From Chth-196 sp044376515 (GTDB taxonomy: Bacteria; Verrucomicrobiota; Verrucomicrobiia; Chthoniobacterales; Chthoniobacteraceae), in assembly GCA_044376515.1 (NCBI GenBank), contig JBILKV010000001.1, positions 23,094-87,093 on the forward strand: a stretch of DNA of 64,000 bases. Direction: 5' to 3'. Position 1 is the first letter of the stretch. The number at the start of each line of letters is the position of its first letter. The notes under the pieces are model-generated. The model was given only the letters and a program-made list of their open reading frames with translations. It ran no database searches and was not told the origin of the DNA. Below are positions 26,169-33,446 of this stretch, in pieces. Position numbers and translations under genes: made by a program.

Positions 26169-28544
26169 TTACCGGCGGAGGAACAGCTCCGAACACACCA
26201 ACTCGATCACCAAGTCGCGCAGAGGATAGCCGTTTTCACGGGTCCTGGCGGCGATCTCGGCAAGCCTCCGGTGATCGTCGAGGGTCGCCATCCTGCGCAG
26301 GGCGAAGGTGGCCAGTTGCCCGGTCAGCGCTTCTGCGAAGCGATCCACGTCCAACAACAGCAGGGACTTGAACGAGTCCGGACCGTCAAATGTCGTTCCG
26401 TTTGGGAGCTTGCCGGAGGCGTCGACCCGCGGGTGGTCTCCGGTCCCGGCTCCGACGGCCTCCAGGTCGCGCCAGCGTCCGACGGCGTCGAAATTGTCGA
26501 AAGCGAAGCCGAGGGGATCGATCCGGCTGTGGCAGGAGGCGCAGACCGCGTTTTTGGCGTGGGCCGCCAGTTGCATGCGCACGGTGGCCTTGGGCGAGTC
26601 CGCGGGCGTTGGCTCCAAGGGCTCAACATTGGGCGGCGGCGGCGGCGGCGTTTTACCAAATACCGATTCCATCACGAGCGCGCCGCGATGCACCGGCCGG
26701 TGCCGGAGGCCATCCGAGGTTAGCGACAGAAAGGCCGCCTGAGTCAGCAGGCCGCCCCTGTGGCTTTCCGGGGCAAGGCGCACTTTTTGGAACCCGCCGC
26801 CTGTCGGGACCGGCAGCCCGTAGTGCAGCGCCAGACGCGGATTCAGAACGGTCCAGTCCGATTTCAAAAATTCGCGGATCGAGAGGTTCGCGCGCAGGAC
26901 CTCGGAGAAAAAACGGAGCGACTCCTCCAGCATGCTGTGTTCCAGCCAACGGTCATGGTCCGGGTAAAGATCTGGATCCGGCGGAAATGAACCGAGGCGG
27001 TGGAGTTGCAGCCACTGCTTTGGGAAATGCTCCGCAAAGGCCGCCGCCTTGGGATCCGCAAGCATCCGGTGCACCTGTTGACGCAAGACGCCCGCGTCCA
27101 GAATGTCGCCCGAACGGGCGAGGCCGAACAGCGCCTCGTCGGGCATGGAACTCCACAAAAAGTAGGACAGGCGCGAGATCAACTCCCACGCAGTCAAACG
27201 GGCGCGATCCACATCCGGCGAGCCCTCGTGAAGGTAGTAGAAATTCTTGGATGCCAAGGCGGCGGTGACGGCGGCGAGGTAGGCGTTGCGAAAACTTTCC
27301 CCGGCAGTCTGCTCCTTGCGGACGATCGCTTCGTGTTCGGCAACCTCCTCCTCCGCAACGGGTCTGCGCCAGCAGCGTTCCAAAAACGTCCGCAGCGCGC
27401 TGCGGACCGCAGCGGAAGACTCATCCTCTGAAAGGAACGCTTGGCGCGCCGCCGCCGCGGACTCTTCGGGCAAAGGTCCTTCCCATTCGAGCGAATCGAG
27501 CAGGAGCAGGGGAACCTGCGCGCGGCCTGCAGCGTCGAACAGTTGGTAACCGGCCGGGTGCACAAAACGCCGGTCGGTGCTGTGTAGAAAGGGGACCTGC
27601 GTTGTCAGTGCGAGCGTGAGCGCCTCAAAAGTGCCGGGTGCCTGGTTGAGCAGTGTGAACCTGCCCCGGGGCAGCCGCGTGGTAAAACTCACCGTTGCAG
27701 GCTGGTCCTCGGGAATGTTGGCGTCCATGCCGTCGAGACTCCGCTTGAGTACGTCATCCCAGAGCGCGAGATGCGGTAGACGCCCGCCCGCGGTGGGTAG
27801 GGCGCTTAGACGGACGCTCACCCGGTAGAGGCCCGGGTCCTTCACTTCAACCGTTCCAAAGCTCTTGCCCGGAAGCACCAACTGGCGCGGCGGCTTCTCA
27901 AGCCGGTGTTTTTCCAGAAATTCCTTCGTCTTGGGGTTCGTGGCATCGGTACGCCCACTGCGTTTTTGCGGCGGCTTCTCGGGAAAGGCGTCGGCCACGC
28001 TTTTTTGAGCTGCCTCAAAGTAACGTTCCACATGGGAGGGCGAGAGTGTGAGCAGGGGAGCGAGGCGGTTGAACCCCCTCCATCTGGGATCCTCATTAAG
28101 ACCGCCCGGCGCATCGCTGTCGTAATGGACGCCGAGCAGGTCGCGCAGCGAGAGTGCGTATTCTTCGCGGCTGAGCCGCAGCAGGTTGACGCGGGCACGC
28201 TTGGCCTCGCGCAGGGCCCTGCCCTCGGCCAGGCGGGTGTTGATCCATTCCACCACGGCTGCGCGTGCGGCCGCAGAGGGTTGTTTCTCCTCCTCCGGCG
28301 GCATCTCGCCAGCGCTCATGCGGGTGAGGATTTCGTCCCAGCGTTCGGCCGTCTGGAGTTCGGACAAGTCCCGGCCCAGTTGGTCCAGACGCAGCCCGCC
28401 CTTGGTCTTCTGGGCGTCGTGGCAGCGCAGACAATGTTCCTCGAAAAACGCCGGCGTGGGGTCCGGGCCGGCTGCAAGCAAGAGGTGTGCTCCGCAGAGC
28501 AGCAGGCACAGAGCGGACAACAGCGGGGAGCGGAGAGCCTTCAT
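26169..28544 (-). CDS. DUF1592-type planctomycete cytochrome c domain protein (copy A)
   Basis: 791 residues with signal peptide. Expected domain order is PSCyt1 with heme motif CLRCH (38-42), DUF1587, DUF1595, DUF1592, then DUF1588/PSCyt3 with a second motif CASCH at about 668-672, and C-terminal DUF1585. RLSREEYALSLRDLLGVH is the hallmark start of DUF1587; SRIDPLGFAFDNFDAVGRWR that of DUF1588. The family is common in Planctomycetes and Verrucomicrobia, usually next to DUF1552 genes; its enzymatic function is not established, though a c-type heme redox role in the periplasm is likely. The start ATG overlaps the upstream gene's stop by 4 bp (ATGA). Confidence 0.88.
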   Translation of the reverse strand: MKALRSPLLSALCLLLCGAHLLLAAGPDPTPAFFEEHCLRCHDAQKTKGGLRLDQLGRDLSELQTAERWDEILTRMSAGEMPPEEEKQPSAAARAAVVEWINTRLAEGRALREAKRARVNLLRLSREEYALSLRDLLGVHYDSDAPGGLNEDPRWRGFNRLAPLLTLSPSHVERYFEAAQKSVADAFPEKPPQKRSGRTDATNPKTKEFLEKHRLEKPPRQLVLPGKSFGTVEVKDPGLYRVSVRLSALPTAGGRLPHLALWDDVLKRSLDGMDANIPEDQPATVSFTTRLPRGRFTLLNQAPGTFEALTLALTTQVPFLHSTDRRFVHPAGYQLFDAAGRAQVPLLLLDSLEWEGPLPEESAAAARQAFLSEDESSAAVRSALRTFLERCWRRPVAEEEVAEHEAIVRKEQTAGESFRNAYLAAVTAALASKNFYYLHEGSPDVDRARLTAWELISRLSYFLWSSMPDEALFGLARSGDILDAGVLRQQVHRMLADPKAAAFAEHFPKQWLQLHRLGSFPPDPDLYPDHDRWLEHSMLEESLRFFSEVLRANLSIREFLKSDWTVLNPRLALHYGLPVPTGGGFQKVRLAPESHRGGLLTQAAFLSLTSDGLRHRPVHRGALVMESVFGKTPPPPPPNVEPLEPTPADSPKATVRMQLAAHAKNAVCASCHSRIDPLGFAFDNFDAVGRWRDLEAVGAGTGDHPRVDASGKLPNGTTFDGPDSFKSLLLLDVDRFAEALTGQLATFALRRMATLDDHRRLAEIAARTRENGYPLRDLVIELVCSELFLRR

Positions 28545-29773
28545 GGATGCTTTTCGGGTTCGGCTTCCGGTGCCCGCTGCCCGGGTAGGCGGAGGATGCG
28601 GCTTTCCTGCCGGTCTTCGAGCGACTTGATGCGTTCCTCGGGGGTGTTGGTGATGAACAGCCAGCTCTCGGCCTTCACCCGCACCGCGTTGCCGGGCCGG
28701 AAATGATCCAACAGTTCGCTGAACTTGAGATGCAGGCGCACCCCGCTGAAACCCGGCACCGCAGCCATTTCCTCCCACTCGCGCAGTTTGCCGAAGGTGC
28801 GGTCGCCCCGGTGGCGCCAGGTGCGCAGGGTGGGTTCGGCGGCGGCGAGTGCAACGCGTTCGTTGCGGTCCTTGTGGAGGTCATCGATCAGTTGGCGGGC
28901 CACGCCACCGAACAAGGCCACCTTGACGTTGCCGCCGCCGTACTCAAAGGGTTCCACCGACTCCACCACTCCGGGCAACCACCGGATCCGGTGGTAGCGG
29001 ACGTTGCGCCTTTCCTGCTGCTCGGAGAAGGTGCGCAGGCTTTCCTCGTCCAGCCAGATGTCGTTTGTCCCGAACTCGTAGTCCGTCCAGTTGATGCCCC
29101 GGGCGAAGTTGAGGGACACGGTTTGGCCGGGCATGAGGCGGTCGACTCCCACCGGCCTGCCCTTTTCCCAGACGCGTGTGGCGAGGTCGTAATCGAGCAG
29201 CAACACGCCGGACGGCCCGCCCGGCGGCGGCTTCCCCACCGACTCGACCTGCAGTTTGGATGTGTCCTGGTTCACTGAGAGCACCCTCCACTGGAACCCG
29301 TTGCGTCTGGCAAAGGAGACGTCGTCCTCCACCAACAGGGCGTGGTTCTCGGCGGGGATCAGCGTCTCATGCTCCTTCGGCGGCGGCGCGATGCTGCGTT
29401 CCTCGCCGGCGGGCGGTGCGAAAAAATAGCCCTGGACGTGGGTGCCCGGGGGGACGTCCTGAAAGGTGGCCGGCCCGCCGTGGAACCAGATCTCGCCGCA
29501 AGGCAGCATGGCAAAGTAGTGCAGGGGCCCTTCGCTGGAGCGCTTCTCTTCCCTCGGCATGCAGTCGATGCGCAGGCCGGCCCGTCGGTTGATGGGATCT
29601 ACCGTCACTAATTCGCCCGAGAGGAAAACGCCCTTTTCAAGAGGCGGGATGAATCTGGCGTCCGGCTTCTCGGCGTGTGCGCAAAACGCGGCACCAAGCT
29701 GCGCCACCGCGAGAAGGCTGCACACGACCGGCCGGCATGCGCTGCGTGGCGTGGACTGAAAACTCGACCTCAC
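28541..29773 (-). CDS. Hypothetical exported protein coupled to the DUF1552/DUF1592 pair
   Basis: 410 residues. GTG start at 29773 overlaps the TGA of the DUF1552 gene (GTGA), and the 3' end overlaps the DUF1592 start by 4 bp, so it is an integral middle gene of the operon. There is a signal peptide over about residues 14-34, then a soluble globular protein without obvious repeats, heme motifs or metal clusters. Segments such as GELVTVDPINRRAGLRID and MPGQTVSLNFARGINWTDYEFG suggest beta-rich domains. I do not recognise a family. Its placement suggests a partner of the periplasmic cytochrome-like system. Confidence 0.8.
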   Translation of the reverse strand: MRSSFQSTPRSACRPVVCSLLAVAQLGAAFCAHAEKPDARFIPPLEKGVFLSGELVTVDPINRRAGLRIDCMPREEKRSSEGPLHYFAMLPCGEIWFHGGPATFQDVPPGTHVQGYFFAPPAGEERSIAPPPKEHETLIPAENHALLVEDDVSFARRNGFQWRVLSVNQDTSKLQVESVGKPPPGGPSGVLLLDYDLATRVWEKGRPVGVDRLMPGQTVSLNFARGINWTDYEFGTNDIWLDEESLRTFSEQQERRNVRYHRIRWLPGVVESVEPFEYGGGNVKVALFGGVARQLIDDLHKDRNERVALAAAEPTLRTWRHRGDRTFGKLREWEEMAAVPGFSGVRLHLKFSELLDHFRPGNAVRVKAESWLFITNTPEERIKSLEDRQESRILRLPGQRAPEAEPEKHP

Positions 29774-31140
29774 GCGCGGAGGTCCTGAAGGGTTCCGGTG
29801 CTGTCGGCGAATCGGGCGCTCTCGACTCCCATGGCCTGTGCGACAGTCAGCAACAGGTTGCTCATGCGGGCTTTCTGATTTACCGGGTTGAAGCAGATCC
29901 TGTAGTGCTCGCGAGGGTTGTCGAGACGGTAGGAGTCGAGTCCGCCCGCCTTGTTGAGATCGAGGTGCGCGCCGTGGCGGAATCCGAGTTTGGTGCCGCC
30001 TGCGAGCAGGATGGGCAGGTTGGCGTTGCCGTGGCTGTGGCCGTAGCTCATGCCGCTGCCGAAGAGCGCCACCGTTGTTTCCAGAAGCGGTCCCTCCTGG
30101 TCGGAAACCGTGCCGAGGCGCTCGAGGAAGTAGCGGAACTGATTAACGTTAAACCGGTCGCTGGCGGTGAGTTCCTCCATCCGCTTTGGGTTGCCGTTGT
30201 GGTGGGAGAGTGAGTGCCGATCCTGTTTGATCTGGATCTCCGGGATGGCAAGGCCCCGGCCCTCGCCGCCGCTGCTGAAGGTGGCCACGCGCGTCATGTC
30301 CGTCTGAAACGCCAGAGCCACAAGGTCGTACATGGCCCGGAAATATTCGCCCACCATCTGCTGGTTGACCGCCTTGTCTACGCGCGCCCGATCCGGTGCG
30401 GAAACCGCGGGAAGTGGCGTTTCCAGCCAGCGGGTGCTCCGCTCTGTGCGCACCTCCACTTCGCGCAACGACGTCAGGTACTGGTCGAGCCGGTCCCGAT
30501 CCGCATTCCCAAGACGCGCCTCCAGTCTGTTGGCGTCCTCGGAAATCAAGTCGAGGATGCTGGCCTTGCGGTCAAGCGCACGCCGGTGTTTGTCGAGGCC
30601 TCCGGCGGGTGCTTCAAAGAGCCGTTTAAAAACGACGCCGGGGGAGTTTTCCGCGGGTAGCGCAATCCCGTCAGCCGTCCAAGCCAGGGTGGAGCCATCT
30701 CCGCTCAGTTCGATCGAAGGGTATCGGGTTTCCTGTCCGGTTTTGGCTGCGACCAGTTGGTCGAGTGAAACGCTGTTGCGGTCGGATGGACCCAGCTTTC
30801 CTCCAGTGAGCCAGATCTTCTGACAGCCGTGGTGGAAACCCAAGCCGTTCGGATGAAAAAGCCCGCTGATGGGGGTGAAGACGTCGCGGTGGCCGGCGAG
30901 GGGCTCCAGTGACTTCGAAAGTGCGTAACCGGCCCCGGCTTCCTGAATCTGGAAATCGATGGTGTTGACCCCATTGGGAACGTATACAAACGCGCAGCGC
31001 CGTGGTCGTGCGAGCGGAACCTCAGCGAAGCCGCGCATGGGGCGCATGCAGTCGAGAAAGGGAAGGGCGATGAGCGCTCCCAGCCCTTTGAGGGCGTGGC
31101 GGCGGCCGATCAACCATTTGCGGGAGGCAATGTGACTCAT
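29770..31140 (-). CDS. DUF1552 family Tat-exported protein (copy A)
   Basis: 456 residues. A twin-arginine signal (RRHALKGLGALIALPFLDC) is followed by the DUF1552 body with family landmarks YVPNGVN, SGLFHPNGLGFHHGCQKIWLTGG, SVSLDQLVAAKTG, TDMTRVATFSSGGEGR and FGSGMSYGHSHGNANLPILLAGG. DUF1552 proteins resemble DUF1501/sulfatase-like proteins and nearly always neighbour DUF1592 cytochrome proteins; function unknown. The ATG at 31140 places the Tat signal correctly. This is the first gene of a three- to four-gene minus-strand operon. The upstream region holds repeat copy 2, beginning about 130 bp before the start. Confidence 0.88.
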   Translation of the reverse strand: MSHIASRKWLIGRRHALKGLGALIALPFLDCMRPMRGFAEVPLARPRRCAFVYVPNGVNTIDFQIQEAGAGYALSKSLEPLAGHRDVFTPISGLFHPNGLGFHHGCQKIWLTGGKLGPSDRNSVSLDQLVAAKTGQETRYPSIELSGDGSTLAWTADGIALPAENSPGVVFKRLFEAPAGGLDKHRRALDRKASILDLISEDANRLEARLGNADRDRLDQYLTSLREVEVRTERSTRWLETPLPAVSAPDRARVDKAVNQQMVGEYFRAMYDLVALAFQTDMTRVATFSSGGEGRGLAIPEIQIKQDRHSLSHHNGNPKRMEELTASDRFNVNQFRYFLERLGTVSDQEGPLLETTVALFGSGMSYGHSHGNANLPILLAGGTKLGFRHGAHLDLNKAGGLDSYRLDNPREHYRICFNPVNQKARMSNLLLTVAQAMGVESARFADSTGTLQDLRA

Positions 31141-31270
31141 GGGGTGGGGAGGGTGTGTGGGGGCCGACGCGATGTACCTTACCGGTCCCAGGCAATTCTC
31201 TGCAATCTTTGCCGCCCGCCGCCCGCTTGGAAACTGGGTGGTGCGCCGTAGTGAAATCCGCGCGATCTGA

Positions 31271-31611
31271 TACCACGTATCTGAGTTTTCTGGATTATTA
31301 GCGATGGGAACCCCGTGAATTAATCGTTCCGCCCTGTTCAGAAAACCGGCCCAGACTTTAGCCAAATCTGACGCCCCGCAAGGGGCACTTCTCTTTCAGC
31401 CCATGGCAACGCCATGGGAAAACCGTCCCCAAAAAAGAATACGCCCTGAAAGGGCACCCTCACATGCCCGGTCCATCCGAAAGCGTGGCTTCATCATGGG
31501 GCGCCCAGGGCTTAATGTTTGAGAACGGATCAAACCCACGCCGTTGCCATGGGCTGCGAGTGGCCTGCCCGGGGCGGAAAAACTCCGGTTATCATTGAGA
31601 GTTGGTATGAG
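31271..31611 (+). repeat. Dispersed hairpin-rich repeat, copy 2
   Basis: About 341 bp matching 6765-7108 in the same orientation, both beginning TACCACGTATCTGAG and ending GAGAGTTGGTATGAG. Differences are scattered substitutions and small indels; for example, the CCCC-TTC-GGGG hairpin of copy 1 is shortened. The three main stem-loops are intact. It lies upstream of the DUF1552 gene start, so it could affect that operon's promoter or 5' leader. Confidence 0.9.
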
Positions 31612-31942
31612 ACCGTGACGCATACGGCTGTGTATGGCGATTGGAGACCATTTGCGGGTTCGTTGGATGTTTGACACCCTCGGCGAGGCCGCGTTTAGAC
31701 CCGGGATCGGCAGCCGCCTGGGAAGCAGCGAACGGGAATGGTGGCCAACCGATCCTGCGCGGAACGGTGCTCACGGAAGTTCCAAAACTGGTGTATCGAA
31801 ACCCATGCGAATCTGGGGGCCCAGACAAAGTTCCCGCGCCCCGTGACGCGTAAACTCGTGGCGCAGCAAGACACTTTCTCGCCGATTCAGGAGCGAAAGT
31901 CGGTAAGGGAGGCTTGGTTTTGGTGCTTCGTTGATCGGGCGG

Positions 31943-31983
31943 TGGCATTGGGTGGTGGCATTGGGTGGTGGCATTGGGTGGTG
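31943..31983. repeat. 13-bp tandem repeat, three copies
   Basis: The unit TGGCATTGGGTGG is repeated exactly three times (31943-31981), with two further bases of a fourth. The length is not a multiple of three and the site is intergenic, so it is a simple slippage repeat and possibly useful as a strain marker. Confidence 0.9.
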
Positions 31984-32125
31984 CGGTCAGCCACGGCGTT
32001 TGCCAACAAAGCGAACCAACCGAATAAACGGATCAATCGGCGTCCCCAACCTGCTGCACACCAGCCCCCAAAAACCACGAACGAAGAAACACGGGCGCGG
32101 ACCAAGAACCAGCAACGTTGAGGAA

Positions 32126-33439
32126 CTACCCGAGTCCTTCGAGCGGACCGGTGGCAGTGCTGAAGCGGTCGATCTCGACGCCGCTTTTTTGCAGCATCGA
32201 AGTGTAGAGGTTGCAGAGGGGTTGCTGGAATTGGCCCATGAGGGGGATTTTCTTTTCAGGCCCCCCTTTCTTGACCTCGCCCGCCTCCAGTTCGCGTTTT
32301 ACCTCGTCCAAGTATGGAGGGTTAAAGGCGAGATGTTGGCCGTGGCGGAAGCCGCCTCCCGCGAGCAACACAGGCAGGTTGTAGGTCCAGTGTGTGTTGC
32401 CGTCGCGCAGGTTGCTCGTCATCATCACCATCGTGGAGTCCAGGAGGGTGCCGTTCCCCTCGCTCGAGCCCTTGAGTTTTGCGAGCAGACTTCCAAATGC
32501 CTGAATCAAATCGACTTCCACCTGACGGCAGGCGGCCAGTTTTTTGGGTTCCTTGCCGTGGTGCGAAAGGTCGTGGTGCATGCCGAAGGTCATGAGGCTC
32601 ACGGCGCGGGTTGAGTCGGTCACCAGCGCCAGATGGATCATGTCGATCATCAGTTGGAATTTGGCCTTCTGCTGTTGGTTGTCGGCGATGTCCTTTGGTT
32701 CCCCGCCGACGGGTGCCGGTTTGGGGCGGTTGACCCATTCGCGGGACATCTTGAGCTGGCGTTCGACGTCGCGGACAGATTCGAAGTATTCGTCTACGCG
32801 TTGTTTGTCCGCGTGACTGATGCGGTGGGTGAGGCTTTTTGCACGATCGCCCACGAAATCCAGCATGCTCCGGCCTTCGTCGATGCGACGGAGTTCAGCT
32901 TCCATCTCGGCAGGGGTTGCCGCGAGGAACAGTTTCTTGAAGACCGCCGAGGACTGGCCGATGGCGGGGATGGAGACCCCGTTGGCGGTCACCGAGAGGG
33001 AACCGCCCTGGGTGGTGAGTGGCAGGCTTTCGTAGCGGGTGGCGCCGCGAAATCTGGCCGCAAAGGCCTGGTCGACGGAAACGGTGTTTTTGAGGTTGTA
33101 CGAGTAGTCGGGGTAGGGAGCGCCTGTGAGCATGACGGCTTCTGCCTTGTGTCCCCCGCCGCCGGTGTTGGGATGGCTCAGGCCTGTGATTACGGTAAAG
33201 TCCTCGCGGAAATCGGCGAGGTGTGCGAGATGGGAGGGAAGCGTGTAATCGCGACCGGCGCTCACGGGAACGAACGCACCCGGATCGAATCCGAAGGGCA
33301 CGCCGATACAAATCATGCGCCGCGGCGACGGGTTGGCGGTCGCGGCAGAGCCGTTGGTCCGGAGCATGGATTCGAGCAGCGGCAAGGCGAGGGCGATGCC
33401 CGAGTTTCGCAGAAAAAGGCGGCGTGGAATGGGTTTCAT
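32126..33439 (-). CDS. DUF1552 family Tat-exported protein (copy B)
   Basis: 437 residues with twin-arginine signal RRLFLRNSGIALALPLLES. DUF1552 landmarks are CIGVPFGFDPGAF, TGLSHPNTGGGGHKAEAVMLTG, NTVSVDQAFAARF, LMTFGMHHDLSHHGKEP and SNLRDGNTHWTYNLPVLLAGGGFRHGQH. It differs clearly from copy A, so the two are not a recent duplication. It starts 7 bp after the DUF1592 copy B stop and is surely co-transcribed. The gene order (DUF1592 first) is the reverse of cassette A and no middle gene is present. Confidence 0.88.
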   Translation of the reverse strand: MKPIPRRLFLRNSGIALALPLLESMLRTNGSAATANPSPRRMICIGVPFGFDPGAFVPVSAGRDYTLPSHLAHLADFREDFTVITGLSHPNTGGGGHKAEAVMLTGAPYPDYSYNLKNTVSVDQAFAARFRGATRYESLPLTTQGGSLSVTANGVSIPAIGQSSAVFKKLFLAATPAEMEAELRRIDEGRSMLDFVGDRAKSLTHRISHADKQRVDEYFESVRDVERQLKMSREWVNRPKPAPVGGEPKDIADNQQQKAKFQLMIDMIHLALVTDSTRAVSLMTFGMHHDLSHHGKEPKKLAACRQVEVDLIQAFGSLLAKLKGSSEGNGTLLDSTMVMMTSNLRDGNTHWTYNLPVLLAGGGFRHGQHLAFNPPYLDEVKRELEAGEVKKGGPEKKIPLMGQFQQPLCNLYTSMLQKSGVEIDRFSTATGPLEGLG

Positions 33440-33446
33440 AAAGGCG

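Larger units (their letters stand above)
31141..32125. other. Gene-free interval between the two DUF1552 cassettes
   Basis: Nearly 1 kb with no supportable gene. It holds repeat copy 2 (31271-31611), then about 500 bp of mixed-composition sequence with a 13-bp tandem repeat. The immediate 5' region of the DUF1552 copy A operon (31141-31270) should contain its promoter, though no clear consensus is visible. Open frames around 31634-32105 lack start signals and family similarity. Confidence 0.6.

Noticed and set aside
31943..31983. Possible CRISPR-like array
   Set aside because: A simple 13-bp tandem repeat without spacers; no cas genes in the window.
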